Assembly (NCBI GenBank): GCA_002901265.1
Contig: PPHI01000029.1
Coordinates: 62,001-126,000 of the forward strand
Length of the DNA: 64,000 nucleotides
Origin: Rhodopirellula baltica
GTDB taxonomy: Bacteria; Planctomycetota; Planctomycetia; Pirellulales; Pirellulaceae
Direction: 5' to 3'
Of this stretch, positions 9,286 to 20,417 are shown piece after piece (within the stretch, counting starts at the first letter, position 1; the number at the start of each line of letters is the position of its first letter). The position numbers were made by a program, and so were the translations under genes. Below the pieces are notes generated by a model. The model did not search any database. It saw only the letters and a program-made list of their open reading frames with translations, and had not been told where the DNA came from.

Positions 9286-10362
9286 ATGTTCCCGCTATTC
9301 CAATACAAATTCGCGGTTTCCCCCAAGTCGCGACAACGTTTTTCAGTCACACAGACGCTGGCCTGCACAGCAGCCTTTTGCGGCCTTTTGATTGCATCTA
9401 CACCAGCTTGGTCCGATTCGCCTCAGCGGCTCGAAGGTTTGGACGCGCCGATCGTCGTCCGCGTCTCGGATGAGGTCTTCTCGCCACAATCCGAGTTGCA
9501 GACGGAAACTGATGTCGATTGCTGTATTTTGGGAGTCCGCAACCGAGGTTCGGCTGATGTGAACGGAACCATTCTGATCAACTTTGTTCCATCTGATGAA
9601 AATGCAAAGCTGCAGATTCGGTTTCAAGGGCACTTCGTGGCTCATACCCAGGGGAACAAAGGCCCGGCCACGATCCATTCACGCAGCAAGATGGCGTTCG
9701 ATTTAGGAATGGTCGCGACGTTCGATCACGAGAGCGGTTTTACCCCAGGGGAACCGACCGGGACGGTGACGCCGGTTGAGTCTGACCGAAGGATTTCGAG
9801 CAGCATGCCTGGTTTGCGAGGTCGCCTCGTCCATCGAGTCGCGAGCCGACGAATGGCAGAAACGAAACACCAAGTGCAACAGATCTGTATCGCCAATGCT
9901 CGGACGGAGTTGATCAAAGAGATGGAGAGCCGCGTCCACGAGCAACTTCAATCGGCAAATGAGAAGTGGGCCAAGTTACGCTCGAATCTCGACGGCCAGC
10001 CATGGTACGGCAAAACTCCCAGTTTGCGCTTCCGCAGTGACGACGGCTACCTTGTCGTCCATGTGAATGAGACCGATGGTGCTAAGGTGGATGCTGATCG
10101 ACTGGCTGATTCGAGTGAGCTGCCTCCGCCGAATCCGAATGCGATGACCGAAGTCTTGCTTGATCGGCAATGGGTTGAAGCCAACGAAGACAGCGGCGCG
10201 CTGCTGGCGTATGCCGCTTCATATCCACGACTGCTAAGCTTCACTTTCCAGGCGGCGACCAACTACAACCTGCCTCATCAGAAACAGGGACGATGGTTGG
10301 TCTTCACCTTGAAAAAGCCATCTGAAACGCCCGTCGAACGAGCGTTCGTGTCGGCTCCTTGA
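9286..10362 (+). CDS. Exported protein of unknown function
   Basis: A 358-residue protein that I do not recognise. An N-terminal hydrophobic segment (ACTAAFCGLLIASTPAWS, about residues 28-45) looks like a signal peptide with cleavage near the WSDS. Next comes a strand-rich region with two adjacent cysteines (VDCCILGV). A helical central part (about 190-240, rich in Glu/Lys/Arg) follows, and the C-terminal region is mixed. The ATG at 9286 is preferred over the upstream TTG at 9253 because it shortens the n-region. It ends 11 bases from the convergent cysNC gene. It is probably periplasmic or cell-surface. Confidence 0.6.
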   Translation: MFPLFQYKFAVSPKSRQRFSVTQTLACTAAFCGLLIASTPAWSDSPQRLEGLDAPIVVRVSDEVFSPQSELQTETDVDCCILGVRNRGSADVNGTILINFVPSDENAKLQIRFQGHFVAHTQGNKGPATIHSRSKMAFDLGMVATFDHESGFTPGEPTGTVTPVESDRRISSSMPGLRGRLVHRVASRRMAETKHQVQQICIANARTELIKEMESRVHEQLQSANEKWAKLRSNLDGQPWYGKTPSLRFRSDDGYLVVHVNETDGAKVDADRLADSSELPPPNPNAMTEVLLDRQWVEANEDSGALLAYAASYPRLLSFTFQAATNYNLPHQKQGRWLVFTLKKPSETPVERAFVSAP

Positions 10363-10373
10363 GAAGGCGGCCC

Positions 10374-12314
10374 CTATTTGATAATCGATTTGCCGCGGAG
10401 CAATTCGATGACCTGGTTCGCACATTCGTCGATCGAATCTTTCGATGTATCGACAACCAAATCTGGTGATGCAGGAGCTTCGTAGTCCGCCGTGACACCG
10501 GGAAAATTCAGCAGGTCGCCTGCGTCTGCTTTGGCGTACTGTCCCTTGCTGTCTCGTTCGCGGCAGACTTCGATTGGTGTGGCAACGTGGACCACGAAGA
10601 ATTGATCTTCGCCAATCACTTTGGCAACTCGGTTGCGGACGTCTTCGCTAGGTGCCACGAAGCTGCCGATGCAGATCATACCGGCATCATTCAGTGCATG
10701 TGCCAGGTAAGCACTTCGACGCAGGTTTTCGCTGCGGTCTTCGGCGCTAAAGCCAAGGTCGCGTGAGAGTCCTTTACGAAGATATTCGCCATCGATCAAT
10801 GACACCGCGCGACCGGAGTCAAACAGCTTTCGTTCGACCGCTTGTCCAATCGAAGTTTTGCCCGACCCAGTCAAACCGGTCAGTAGGACAGTCGCGGGTT
10901 TTTGGCCAAATCGTGCGGCCCGTTCATCATCGGTGACGGCCGAAATATCGACGTCTTCGCCGCTGGTTGCCGAAGTGTCTTCGTCCCAAACCGATTTGGA
11001 TTTACCGTCGCCTGCTTTGTCGAGGATCATTCCTGCGGCGACGGTGGCGTTGGTAATCCGGTCGATCACGATGAATGCACCCGTCGAACGGTTGCGGCGG
11101 TAGGCATCGAAGTGCACTGGTGCCGACAGGGTGATGCCGACGCGTCCGATTTCGTTGAGTGCCAACTCCGGCGCGGGATCGCGGTGCAGCGTGTTAACGT
11201 CGACACGATAGTTCAATGTGTCGATCGTGCCGGGAATCGTTTGCGTCGTGTGTTTGAACAGATAGGTCTTGCCCGGAACCATCGATTCCTCGTTCATCCA
11301 AACCAGCATGGCTTCGATGGAATCACGAGACTTAGGTACGTTGCCGGGACGAACGATCATGTCGCCGCGTGACGCGTCGATTTCGTCTTCCAGAGTCAGC
11401 GTGATCGCAAGTGGGGCAAATGCTTCGTCAAGTTCACCGTCATAGGTGACGATTGATTTTACCTTGGACGTTTGCTTGCTGGGCAGCACCATGATTTCGT
11501 CGCCCTTGCGAACGATTCCGGACGAAATCGTTCCGCAGAAACCGCGGAAGTCCAAGTGGGGGCGGTTGACGAATTGGACCGGCATCCGGAAGTCTTGCAG
11601 GTTGCGATCGCTACCGATGTAGACCGTTTCCAAGAAGTTCATCAGTGTCGAACCGGTGTACCACGGCATTTTCTCGCTGCGTTCAACCACGTTGTCGCCG
11701 TCGAGTGCACTGATCGGGATGAAGTGCAAATCGGGCAAGTCCAGGCGGGTCACAAAATTGCGATAGTCGTCGCAGATCGCTTCGAACTTTTGTTCGTCGT
11801 AATCGATCAAGTCCATCTTGTTGATGGCCACGACGATGTGACGAATCCCCAGCAACGACACAATAAACGAGTGCCGTTTGGTTTGTGTCAGAACGCCGTG
11901 GCGAGCGTCGATCATCAAGATCGCAAGGTCGGCGGACGACGCGCCGGTTGCCATGTTGCGAGTGTACTGCTCGTGACCGGGCGTGTCCGCAATGATGAAC
12001 TTGCGTTTTGCGGTGCTGAAGTACCGGTATGCGACATCGATCGTGATGCCCTGCTCGCGTTCCGCTTTCAGACCGTCGGTCAGAAGTGCCGGGTCAAACT
12101 TTCCGCCGGTGGTCCCAACGATTTTCGAGTCCGCTTCGATCTGAGCCAGCTGATCTTCGTAGATCATCTTGCTGTCGTACAGCAGGCGTCCGATCAGCGT
12201 CGACTTTCCATCGTCAACGCTGCCACAGGTAATGAAACGCAGCAATTGTTTGTTTTCGTGCTGCTTCAGATACGCGTTGATATCGGTTGCGATCAGGTCA
12301 GATTGGTGCGACAT
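10374..12314 (-). CDS. cysNC: Bifunctional sulfate adenylyltransferase subunit 1 / adenylylsulfate kinase
   Basis: Makes APS with CysD using GTP energy, then phosphorylates it to PAPS. The N-terminal EF-Tu-like GTPase domain has a P-loop near residues 31-38 (GSVDDGKST), the switch II motif [12 protein letters not shown] and the NKMDL base-recognition motif. Beta-barrel domains follow. The C-terminal APS kinase domain begins near 470 and has its own P-loop (GLTGSGKTS) and the typical [18 protein letters not shown] segment. The start at 12314 ([16 protein letters not shown]) fits the family; an upstream in-frame extension reads as non-homologous sequence. cysD lies upstream on the same strand after 116 bases. 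Whether the PAPS feeds assimilation or sulfation is not shown here. Confidence 0.95.
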   Translation of the reverse strand: MSHQSDLIATDINAYLKQHENKQLLRFITCGSVDDGKSTLIGRLLYDSKMIYEDQLAQIEADSKIVGTTGGKFDPALLTDGLKAEREQGITIDVAYRYFSTAKRKFIIADTPGHEQYTRNMATGASSADLAILMIDARHGVLTQTKRHSFIVSLLGIRHIVVAINKMDLIDYDEQKFEAICDDYRNFVTRLDLPDLHFIPISALDGDNVVERSEKMPWYTGSTLMNFLETVYIGSDRNLQDFRMPVQFVNRPHLDFRGFCGTISSGIVRKGDEIMVLPSKQTSKVKSIVTYDGELDEAFAPLAITLTLEDEIDASRGDMIVRPGNVPKSRDSIEAMLVWMNEESMVPGKTYLFKHTTQTIPGTIDTLNYRVDVNTLHRDPAPELALNEIGRVGITLSAPVHFDAYRRNRSTGAFIVIDRITNATVAAGMILDKAGDGKSKSVWDEDTSATSGEDVDISAVTDDERAARFGQKPATVLLTGLTGSGKTSIGQAVERKLFDSGRAVSLIDGEYLRKGLSRDLGFSAEDRSENLRRSAYLAHALNDAGMICIGSFVAPSEDVRNRVAKVIGEDQFFVVHVATPIEVCRERDSKGQYAKADAGDLLNFPGVTADYEAPASPDLVVDTSKDSIDECANQVIELLRGKSIIK

Positions 12315-12430
12315 GGGAAGATAAAAATGAGTTGGATTGACGTGGCAAGGCCGAGTGGGCCGAGCCGATTGCGTTGCGCCGAATTGCGGCAAACGGCGCT
12401 TCGAGGATTGTCCGGATCAGATGGAAGTGA

Positions 12431-13342
12431 CTAGAAGTAACCGCGGCGTTTCTTCTCTTCCATTCCCGCACCGCCTTCGTCTTGGTCGATGATTCGACCT
12501 TGGCGTTCGGAGGTGGTTGCCAACAACATTTCTTGAATCACGTCGACCAAGTCTGTCGCTTCCGATTCGACGGCACCGCTTAGTGGGTAGCACCCGAGGG
12601 TTCGGAAACGAACCATTTTTTCTTCTTCGACTTCGCCGTCCAGTAGCGGCATACGGTCGTCATTTCGCATCAGCAGGATGCCATCGCGTTTAACGACTTT
12701 GCGTTTTTCGGACAGGTACAGCGGGACGATCGGAATCTTTTCCAGGTGGATGTATTGCCAGACGTCCAACTCGGTCCAGTTGCTCATTGGGAACACGCGA
12801 ATCGACTCGCCCTTGTTGACGCGAGCGTTGTAGAGGTTCCACAGTTCTGGCCGTTGGTTTTTGGGATCCCAACGGTGCGACTTGTCGCGGAAGCTAAAGA
12901 CGCGTTCTTTCGCTCGGCTCTTTTCTTCGTCGCGGCGTGCACCACCGAAGGCGGCGTCGAATTTGTACTTGTCCAACGCAGCTTTGAGGGCGTCGGTTTT
13001 CATCAGTTCGGTGTGACGCTCGCTGTCTTCCCACGGTTTGATGCCGTGTTTGAGACCGTCTTCGTTGATGTGGACCAGCAATTCCAGGCCGAGTTCTTTC
13101 GCGACGTAGTTGTCGCGAAAGTCGTACATCTCTTTGAATTTCCAGGTGGTGTCGACGTGCAGCAGTGGAAACGGCGGTTTCGCCGGGGCGAAGGCCTTGA
13201 GTGCGAGGTGCAGCAGGACGGACGAGTCCTTCCCGATGCTGTAGAGCATCACGGGGTTTTTGAATTCTGCGGCAACTTCTCGGAAAATATGAATGCTTTC
13301 TGCTTCAAGCTGCTTTAGGTGGGTCAGGCTGTAGTCCGACAT
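12431..13342 (-). CDS. cysD: Sulfate adenylyltransferase subunit 2
   Basis: ATP-sulfurylase catalytic subunit that adenylates sulfate to APS together with the CysN part of the neighbouring fusion protein. The N-terminal PP-loop of the PAPS-reductase/ATP-sulfurylase superfamily is visible ([18 protein letters not shown], about residues 35-52). It is followed by the conserved [16 protein letters not shown] and [12 protein letters not shown] segments. The C-terminus [22 protein letters not shown] is typical of CysD. At 303 residues it is family-sized. It is the first gene of a two-gene operon, and the 289-base gap to divergent purA should hold both promoters. Confidence 0.96.
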   Translation of the reverse strand: MSDYSLTHLKQLEAESIHIFREVAAEFKNPVMLYSIGKDSSVLLHLALKAFAPAKPPFPLLHVDTTWKFKEMYDFRDNYVAKELGLELLVHINEDGLKHGIKPWEDSERHTELMKTDALKAALDKYKFDAAFGGARRDEEKSRAKERVFSFRDKSHRWDPKNQRPELWNLYNARVNKGESIRVFPMSNWTELDVWQYIHLEKIPIVPLYLSEKRKVVKRDGILLMRNDDRMPLLDGEVEEEKMVRFRTLGCYPLSGAVESEATDLVDVIQEMLLATTSERQGRIIDQDEGGAGMEEKKRRGYF

Positions 13343-13631
13343 TATCTCTGTTTTAAGGAGGCGAAAAAGGCATTCACGAGGCTTGCACCGGAATCGACCC
13401 CAACTTGGGGCCTCGCGACGGGGCGAGTATAGACAGGGGACTCGTCGGTCGGAACGGGGTTTTCGTTCCAGAATTCCCCAGTCTGCGATGAAATTGTCGG
13501 GAAGCCGAAATGTCTGGCCGCTCTTTCATCCGCTCCCGTTGTCACCGCGACCTTTGAAGTTTACGCTTTTGGATTCTGCGCCGGCGAATTGATTCAGAGC
13601 CGGCCGATACAATTGCCTCCGGAGTGAATCG

Positions 13632-14960
13632 GTGTCGGGAACCTGCGTAATCGGTCTGCAGTGGGGTGACGAAGCAAAAGGCAAGTTGGTCGATTTGCTC
13701 GCTCCTCAGTTTGATCTCGTTGTTCGTTACCAAGGTGGTGCCAATGCGGGCCACACGGTCGTGGTCGGCGACGAAGTCTACAAGCTGCATCACATTCCTA
13801 GCGGTATTTTGCATACCGGTGTCGAGAACTTGATCACGCCTGGCGTGGTGATCAATCCCGAGACCATCATCACCGAAATCGATGGCCTCGCGAAACGCGG
13901 CATCGATTGCGCCCAGAACATGCGAATCAGCGAGCGCGCGCACTTGGTGATGCCTTGGCATATCGCCGAGGATCGTCAAATCAACGCCACCGCCGTTCGT
14001 GGTGAATCGATCGGTACGACCAATCGCGGCATTGGACCCTGCTACCGCGACAAAGTCGGCCGGACTCATGCGATCCGCATGACCGACCTGATTCAACCGA
14101 CCCGTGACGAACGTCTACGCGTCGTTGCCGAGCAAAAGCAAGCCATCTTGCGCAGCCTCGGTGCATCGGAAGAAGAACTCGCATCGATCGCGCCGGAAAC
14201 GGTGATCGCCAAAGCTGCCGTATGGGCGGATCGCTTGGGCCCAATGGTCAGCGATACCACTGACTATGTTTTGGATGCCTGCGAAGCTGACAAACGCATC
14301 TTGTTCGAAGGTGCCCAAGGGGCGTTGCTGGATATCGATCACGGTACCTATCCGTTTGTGACCAGCAGTAATAGCAGCGGAGTTGGCGTGTGTGCTGGTG
14401 CCGGTGTGCCTCCACGTTGGATCAACACCGTATTGGGAGTCTGCAAGGCCTACAGTACTCGCGTCGGCGGTGGCCCTTTCGTCACCGAACTCGAAGACGA
14501 AACCGGCGACCGAATCCGTACCCTCGGCAACGAGTTTGGCACCACCACTGGGCGCCCACGCCGTTGTGGTTGGTTCGACGCAGTTGCCGTACGGTACACA
14601 GCTCGATTGAGTGGCGTGACGCGATTGGCGCTGATGATGATGGACGTTCTTGCCCATCTGGATGAGCTCAAAATTTGTGTCGCATACGAACTCGATGGCG
14701 AGCGAATTACTCGTTTCCCCAGCCACGCCGATCAATTGCGTCGATGCAAGCCGATCTATGAAACCATCGAGGGCTGGAAGCAACCGGTTGATGAAGTTCG
14801 CCGCGAAGAAGACTTCCCCGCCGGCGCAATTGCCTATGTGCGTCGTGTCGAAGAATTGGTTGGTATCCCGGTCGGTGTGTTGTCTGTCGGGCCAGATCGA
14901 TCGCAAACTATCTTCACGTCGCAAGCAGACAAGTTGAACCTGCAGCCGATCGGAGCCTAG
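13632..14960 (+). CDS. purA: Adenylosuccinate synthetase
   Basis: Condenses IMP and aspartate with GTP in the first committed step to AMP. The N-terminal P-loop reads [14 protein letters not shown], so the usual GDEGKGK has Ala at its fourth position. The rest of the signature is conserved ([62 protein letters not shown]-type region). At 442 residues it is full length. The start is GTG at 13632, giving [13 protein letters not shown]. uppS starts 23 bases downstream and probably shares its transcript. Confidence 0.96.
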   Translation: MSGTCVIGLQWGDEAKGKLVDLLAPQFDLVVRYQGGANAGHTVVVGDEVYKLHHIPSGILHTGVENLITPGVVINPETIITEIDGLAKRGIDCAQNMRISERAHLVMPWHIAEDRQINATAVRGESIGTTNRGIGPCYRDKVGRTHAIRMTDLIQPTRDERLRVVAEQKQAILRSLGASEEELASIAPETVIAKAAVWADRLGPMVSDTTDYVLDACEADKRILFEGAQGALLDIDHGTYPFVTSSNSSGVGVCAGAGVPPRWINTVLGVCKAYSTRVGGGPFVTELEDETGDRIRTLGNEFGTTTGRPRRCGWFDAVAVRYTARLSGVTRLALMMMDVLAHLDELKICVAYELDGERITRFPSHADQLRRCKPIYETIEGWKQPVDEVRREEDFPAGAIAYVRRVEELVGIPVGVLSVGPDRSQTIFTSQADKLNLQPIGA

Positions 14961-14983
14961 ACGCTTCAACGCGCGATCACGAA

Positions 14984-15748
14984 ATGAACGCCAAGGATCA
15001 ATCAAGCGATCTCGCAGGTGAAGCCGCCGATAAACGCGGCCCCCTGCCGGAACATATCGCGATCATCATGGATGGTAACGGCCGCTGGGCTCAGGCCCGT
15101 GGCATGCCGCGGATCGAAGGGCACCGCCGGGGCGTTGATACCGTGCGGATGGTCAGCGAAACGTGTACCGAGCTTGGAATCGGGGCGCTTACGCTGTACT
15201 GCCTGTCGAGCGAGAACTGGAAGCGGCCACAGGAAGAACTCGACTTCCTGATGGAACTTCTGCAGCAGTACCTGGTCGAAGAACGGCCGTTGATCATGAA
15301 GCAGAATCTGCGTCTGCAAGTGATTGGACGCCGTGATCGGCTGCCAGAAAAGGTAATTGCCGAAATCGATGAAACGATCCGTGTTTCCGCTGACAATACG
15401 GGCACCAAGTTGGTACTCGCGATCGACTATGGTGGTCGCGATGAACTGACTCGGGCGGCGAAGTTGCTGTGCGAAGATGTCCAAGCAGGCAAGCTTTCGA
15501 TCGATCAGATTTCCGAACAGTCAATTAACGATCGGTTGTACACAAGCCGTCTACCTGATGTAGATTTGATGATTCGCACTGGCGGAGAACTGCGGGTGAG
15601 CAACTTCTTGTTGTGGCAATTGAGTTATGCCGAGCTTTGGGTTACGGAGACCTGTTGGCCCGAGTTTTCGAGAATCGAATTTGAACGTGCCATGGAGAGT
15701 TTCCAGAATCGTGATCGGCGATTCGGAGGCCTTTCGGTTGGCCAATAG
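14984..15748 (+). CDS. uppS: Isoprenyl (undecaprenyl) diphosphate synthase
   Basis: cis-Prenyltransferase that extends farnesyl diphosphate to the C55 lipid carrier used for cell-wall and O-antigen precursors. The catalytic motif IIMDGNGRWAQARG has Asp at residue 30. Further family blocks are GHRRGVDTVR, TLYCLSSENWKRP, YGGRDELTRAAK and PDVDLMIRTGGELRVSNFLLWQLSYAELW. At 254 residues it is family-sized. It sits between purA and cdsA; uppS-cdsA adjacency is common in bacteria. Confidence 0.95.
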   Translation: MNAKDQSSDLAGEAADKRGPLPEHIAIIMDGNGRWAQARGMPRIEGHRRGVDTVRMVSETCTELGIGALTLYCLSSENWKRPQEELDFLMELLQQYLVEERPLIMKQNLRLQVIGRRDRLPEKVIAEIDETIRVSADNTGTKLVLAIDYGGRDELTRAAKLLCEDVQAGKLSIDQISEQSINDRLYTSRLPDVDLMIRTGGELRVSNFLLWQLSYAELWVTETCWPEFSRIEFERAMESFQNRDRRFGGLSVGQ

Positions 15749-15820
15749 AGATCGCAAGCGATCCTTCCAAAACAAAACCGCACGCTGTGCCAAAGCTGGC
15801 GCAACGAGGTAACTGAATTA

Positions 15821-16813
15821 ATGCTGCGTGATCGTATTTTTTCGAGCACGATCCTCATCACACTGACGGTCATTTTGCTTTGCCTGGATAGCTTTCAGGC
15901 GGTCGACGGTGCGGCCGGGCTGTGGCTGATGCCGCTGCTCGCGTTTTTCGCGATCGGTACCGCATGGGAGATGTCGTCGATGCTGAAACGCGGTGGGCAT
16001 CCCATTCGTCCGAAGACGGCAGTGATGGGAGCGACGATGGTTTCGCTTTCGTCTGCGGTGCCATATCTGTGGTTGATCGCCGGCGAAACGTATCCATCGG
16101 ATTGTCCTGTCGGGCGACTCGGCTGGATTGTCTTGGCAGCTACTGTTGCAACCTTTGTCATGCTGATGGCCGAGATGCGTGAATATGGCCTTCACCAGGA
16201 AGTCGAACTTGGACGAGCCATCCGGCGAACCTGCTCGGCTGTTTTCGTATCGATGTATGTCGGATTGCCGATGGCGATACTGGTGGCTGTGCGCAGTTTG
16301 GATGGCCCTGGGTTGCCCGGGCGATTTGGGCTAGCGGCATTGATCACGACCGTCTTAGTGACAAAAGTCGCTGATATGGGGGCGTACTTCTCCGGGCGTA
16401 TGCTCGGTCGTCACAAATTGATTCCTCGTCTATCGCCAGGAAAGACAATTGAAGGATCGATTGGTGGGATCATCGCATCGACACTTGTCGCCTATGTTTG
16501 CCTAATTGTCTTGTTCGAGGCGATTGGCGCAAGCAACGTGTCCGCGCCAGGTGCTGTTTCCGGGCAAGCCGTCAAATCTGGTTTGGCCGGTTTTCTGGGG
16601 CAGCCACTTTGGGGGGCTTTGGTCCTGGGCCCGTCCTTGGCAATCTCCGGAATGATCGGCGATTTAGCGGAATCACTGTTCAAGCGTGACTGTGGCGTGA
16701 AGGACAGTGGCAGCCTGCTTCCCGGATTAGGGGGGGTATGGGATGTTACCGATTCGCTGATCGCGTCCAGTATCCCAGCATTTTTCTGCTTCGTGTCCGG
16801 AGTTGGTGGGTAA
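15821..16813 (+). CDS. cdsA: Phosphatidate cytidylyltransferase
   Basis: Integral membrane enzyme that makes CDP-diacylglycerol from phosphatidate and CTP, the branch point of phospholipid synthesis. It has multiple hydrophobic helices and the family blocks [33 protein letters not shown] and [16 protein letters not shown]. The final signature reads [12 protein letters not shown], where many homologues have GHGGxxDRxDS. The ATG at 15821 follows uppS by 72 bases. The partner gene dxr, often next in other bacteria, is absent here. Confidence 0.93.
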   Translation: MLRDRIFSSTILITLTVILLCLDSFQAVDGAAGLWLMPLLAFFAIGTAWEMSSMLKRGGHPIRPKTAVMGATMVSLSSAVPYLWLIAGETYPSDCPVGRLGWIVLAATVATFVMLMAEMREYGLHQEVELGRAIRRTCSAVFVSMYVGLPMAILVAVRSLDGPGLPGRFGLAALITTVLVTKVADMGAYFSGRMLGRHKLIPRLSPGKTIEGSIGGIIASTLVAYVCLIVLFEAIGASNVSAPGAVSGQAVKSGLAGFLGQPLWGALVLGPSLAISGMIGDLAESLFKRDCGVKDSGSLLPGLGGVWDVTDSLIASSIPAFFCFVSGVGG

Positions 16814-16962
16814 TAATCGCGTGTGGATCGAAGTCGAGAGCGATACGATAAACGCATCCTCCGGCGGATTTCTGCCAGATGAGAGTACCACGAACTGAAA
16901 TCAATCACGAAGACGTCCACCAACGTTTTAGGAGATGACGGCCCGCAGTCGGCCCCTTTTGA

Positions 16963-18006
16963 ATGACTGAAGCCACATTGACGGTCAGCGCACCCGACGA
17001 GCTACTGCAGCTTTTCGGACCGCGTGACCAGCATTTACGAATTCTGCGGCAGTTGTTCGATGTCACGATCACGCATCGAAATGGACGCGTGCGAATCGCT
17101 GGCGAGGGCGAGAACGTCAACGGTGCGCTGCGCGCGCTTGAAAAGCTGCGGCACAAAATCCAAAAGCAAGGTGCCATCGGTGGCGAGGACGTTGAAACCG
17201 CCGCGGTGGAAGAAGGCGCAACGCCTCGTGACGGACAAAAGCCGGCCAAGGCAGCTGCTAGCGGCGAAGACATTCAGATTCGTCACGCGGGGCGTCGAAT
17301 CCGGCCTCGCACCGCCGGGCAAGCACGTTACGTCGACGCCATCCGTGAGCACGATTTGACGTTCGCAACAGGCCCAGCGGGTTGTGGAAAAACGTTCCTC
17401 GCGGTTGCAACTGCTGTCGAGGCACTCAAAGCCGGTCAGATTCGCAAGATCGTCCTGGTTCGCCCGGCTGTCGAAGCGGGCGAAAGCCTGGGATTTTTGC
17501 CGGGTGACTTGCGGGCGAAGCTGAACCCGTATTTGCGTCCGTTGCTCGATGCACTCGGAGAGATGGTCGATTACGACCGTGCACGCGAGTTAATGGAACA
17601 GGAAATCATTGAGGTGATCCCCTTGGCTTACATGCGAGGGCGAACGCTTAACGATGCCTTTATCATTTTGGACGAAGCGCAGAACACGACCATCGCACAA
17701 ATGAAGATGTTCCTGACCCGAATGGGGGAACGCAGCAAAATGGTGGTCAGCGGCGATGCCACGCAGCTCGATTTGCCACGTGGCGTGACCAGTGGCTTGC
17801 ACGACGCGTTGCGGCGGTTAAGCCGAATCAAAGCAATTGGGGTGGTAAGGTTGTCGGGCGAAGACATCGTGCGGCATGCCTTGGTCCAACGAATCGTCGA
17901 AGCTTATGACGACGATGACACTGCAGTTCCGATGCGACAGCGACGTGGCGGCGTTCGTGTAGTCGCTGAATCCAACCCGAATGGCGAGGAAACCCTGGAT
18001 CGCTAG
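16963..18006 (+). CDS. phoH: PhoH-family ATPase
   Basis: Cytoplasmic P-loop ATPase of the PhoH/YlaK type, associated with RNA metabolism in several bacteria. Residues 1-80 resemble a KH-like N-terminal region, and 85-110 form a low-complexity linker. The ATPase domain starts near 115, with Walker A GPAGCGKT at 137-144 and Walker B at FIILDEAQNTT. Further motifs are AYMRGRTLNDAF and VSGDATQLDLPRG. Length is 347 residues. The next genes, HD phosphohydrolase and ybeY, reproduce an arrangement conserved far outside planctomycetes. Confidence 0.93.
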   Translation: MTEATLTVSAPDELLQLFGPRDQHLRILRQLFDVTITHRNGRVRIAGEGENVNGALRALEKLRHKIQKQGAIGGEDVETAAVEEGATPRDGQKPAKAAASGEDIQIRHAGRRIRPRTAGQARYVDAIREHDLTFATGPAGCGKTFLAVATAVEALKAGQIRKIVLVRPAVEAGESLGFLPGDLRAKLNPYLRPLLDALGEMVDYDRARELMEQEIIEVIPLAYMRGRTLNDAFIILDEAQNTTIAQMKMFLTRMGERSKMVVSGDATQLDLPRGVTSGLHDALRRLSRIKAIGVVRLSGEDIVRHALVQRIVEAYDDDDTAVPMRQRRGGVRVVAESNPNGEETLDR

Positions 18007-18031
18007 TCCCTTCACTGGGCTGTGATCCGAT

Positions 18032-20410
18032 GTGATGAATGGTCAATCCAAGACGCGGACCCGTCAAGAGCGAATCGAGTCGTTGGGAATTCCCAAGCCT
18101 CGGTTTGTGCAATGGTGGATCGATAGCGACAAAGCCGATTGGGCCGTCCGAGCTGCGATCGGTTTATTTGCCGCTGCCGCATTGCTGATCATCTGCAGAA
18201 CCTGGGAACCTAGGTTCGCATTTCGCAGTGGCTTGATTCCCACACGCGACGTGATCGCAAAAGTCGATTTCGAAGTCGAAAACGAGATCGAAACCCACGC
18301 CCGACGGTTGCAGCAAATCCTCGGTGTGCCGGTGTTTTATCGGAATAACCCTGCACCCCTGCAGCAACTCGGCGCGCGGCTGAACAACCGCTTGTTCGTC
18401 GTCCTCGAAGCTCCTTCGATCGACGAGATGAACAATGACGAGAAAGTCGCTTTTGAAGAATTCATCGCGAACGATCCGCTAACCCCGGAAACTGTCGATG
18501 GCAGTCGGCCAACTGCACAGGACCAGTTCGCCGCTTTAAAAGAAGTTTTCAAGAACGACTCCGAATTGAAAAAGCTGCAGACGGCTTTCAAGCACCTCGT
18601 CAAGGACGAGTTCGACTACGGCGTTCTGCAATCGCTGAAGCATGATCCTGAACAGGGCAACCAACAGTTCATTCGCGTCTACAACGTCGACCCCGCAGAC
18701 GCGGTCACGATCAGCGTCGAAGACGTACAGGTCGCCTTGATGGGTGAACGCATCGAGAAGATGCTCGCAGACGAGTTCCGTTTGCTCTATGGCGATACAG
18801 ACAAGTACCGCCAAGTGGCCAAAATGATTAGCCGCTGGATCGGAGCACGTTTGCCGGAGTACGAAACACTCGCTTATGACAACGAAGCGAGTGATAAGGC
18901 TCGCGCCGAAGTCGCGGCGAATGTTGCCCCGGTCATGAAACAGTATTACGCCGGCCGGTCCGAACTCGCTTCTGCCGGTGAAGCACTCGACCAAGAGCAA
19001 TTGAAGCTGCTCCGTCAGGAACACCTGCAATGGACCACTTATCGTGGGATGCTCGACCGCGTCTCCAGGCTGGCGGCGTATGCGGGCATGGTCGCCGCGC
19101 TGTACTTGCTTTGTGGCTCGTACATTTTCTTTGTCGACGATCGCTCGTTGGTGATGGATCGTGTCAAGCTGTCGAAGATGCTGTTGTTGATCGTCGCAAC
19201 CATCGGGCTGAGTTTTTGGGCTGCGAATGATCGCTATCGCAGTGAGTTGGCACCGTTGGTCGTCGCTTCGATCATCGCGGCAATCGTTTACGGTCGCGAT
19301 TTGGCGTTGTTGTTGATGGCCGCGGCAAGTATCAGCGTGACGCTCTTTTTGAACGAAGACCTTCGTCACTTGGTGATGTTGGCCGCAGCGACCACAAGCG
19401 CGACGCTGTTGACAGGTCGAATTCGGTCGACAAGTCACCTGTTGTTTGTCGGGCTGATCTCGGCCGCGGTGACAATGTTGACAATGGTCGGGGTCGGGAT
19501 CGTAACCGGCGAAACGATGTCGGTCAGTCAGATCACGGCACCGAAGGTTGCGCCCGTCGGTCAGATGACGTTCATCAACGTGCTGACGATGCTGGCGACG
19601 GACAGTGTGAGAGCGGGCGTGTTTATCTTGGTCTCTGCCGCAGCATTGACACCGGTGTTGCCGTTCATCGAAAAGTTCTTTGGCGTGCAGACGGACCTCA
19701 GTCTGTTAAAGCTGAGCGATGCCAGTCACCCGCTGTTGCGTCGTTTGGCCCAGCGTGCCCCCGGCACCTACAACCACAGCATCAATGTTGCATCGATCGC
19801 CGAAGCCGCCGCCGACTCGATCGGCGCAAATGGGCTGTTGGTCCGAGTCGGTTCGTACTTCCACGACATCGGCAAGATGTTCAAGCCGGAGTACTTCATC
19901 GAAAACCAAAATGGCGTGAATCAGCACGACTCGTTGCAGCCAGCGATGAGTACTTTGGTGATCATCGCCCACGTCAAAGATGGTGCCGACCTCGCGAGGA
20001 ATCACCATTTGCCGCAGCCGTTGATCGACTTGATCCTGCAGCACCACGGGACCACACTGGTCGAGTATTTCTTCCATGAAGCTGCCAAACGCAGCGAAGA
20101 AAACCCAGACGAAAAAGAAGTCAGCGACAAGGACTTCCGCTACCCCGGCCCCAAACCACAGACGCTGGAAGCGGCTGTGATGATGTTGGCCGATGCGGTG
20201 GAAAGTGCCAGCCGGACGCTGGTCGATCCTACCCCCGCGCGTATCCAAAGCTTGGTCGATAAAATCGCCCAAAAGAAAATGGCAGACGGCCAGTTCGACG
20301 AATGTGGACTGACTTTCCGCCAATTGAACCTCGTCCGAAAAAGTTTGGTTAAATCTCTTACCGCCATTTATCACGCTCGTGTCAAATACCCCAGCCAGCA
20401 GCCCGCTTGA
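18032..20410 (+). CDS. 7TM-HD family phosphohydrolase (PgpH-like)
   Basis: Membrane protein in which an N-terminal helix is followed by a large extracytoplasmic 7TMR-HDED-like domain (about residues 60-330). A block of helices (about 340-550) leads into a cytoplasmic HD domain (about 580-760). The catalytic motif is visible as YNHSINVASIAEAA followed by YFHDIGKM, with HD near 611. Characterised homologues of this architecture hydrolyse cyclic di-AMP; that activity here is by analogy only. It starts 26 bases after phoH and its end lies just before ybeY, a conserved triplet. Two consecutive start codons at 18032 and 18035 are possible. Confidence 0.9.
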   Translation: MMNGQSKTRTRQERIESLGIPKPRFVQWWIDSDKADWAVRAAIGLFAAAALLIICRTWEPRFAFRSGLIPTRDVIAKVDFEVENEIETHARRLQQILGVPVFYRNNPAPLQQLGARLNNRLFVVLEAPSIDEMNNDEKVAFEEFIANDPLTPETVDGSRPTAQDQFAALKEVFKNDSELKKLQTAFKHLVKDEFDYGVLQSLKHDPEQGNQQFIRVYNVDPADAVTISVEDVQVALMGERIEKMLADEFRLLYGDTDKYRQVAKMISRWIGARLPEYETLAYDNEASDKARAEVAANVAPVMKQYYAGRSELASAGEALDQEQLKLLRQEHLQWTTYRGMLDRVSRLAAYAGMVAALYLLCGSYIFFVDDRSLVMDRVKLSKMLLLIVATIGLSFWAANDRYRSELAPLVVASIIAAIVYGRDLALLLMAAASISVTLFLNEDLRHLVMLAAATTSATLLTGRIRSTSHLLFVGLISAAVTMLTMVGVGIVTGETMSVSQITAPKVAPVGQMTFINVLTMLATDSVRAGVFILVSAAALTPVLPFIEKFFGVQTDLSLLKLSDASHPLLRRLAQRAPGTYNHSINVASIAEAAADSIGANGLLVRVGSYFHDIGKMFKPEYFIENQNGVNQHDSLQPAMSTLVIIAHVKDGADLARNHHLPQPLIDLILQHHGTTLVEYFFHEAAKRSEENPDEKEVSDKDFRYPGPKPQTLEAAVMMLADAVESASRTLVDPTPARIQSLVDKIAQKKMADGQFDECGLTFRQLNLVRKSLVKSLTAIYHARVKYPSQQPA

Positions 20411-20417
20411 TCGTTCG

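Noticed and set aside
11472-12434. 320-codon plus-strand frame opposite cysNC
   Set aside because: Antisense to a strongly conserved gene; long shadow frames are expected at this base composition.
14115-15005. 296-codon minus-strand frame opposite purA
   Set aside because: Antisense shadow of a conserved gene with no recognisable protein features.
18536-19438. 300-codon minus-strand frame opposite the HD phosphohydrolase
   Set aside because: Composition is dominated by Arg/Gln/His runs typical of shadow frames.
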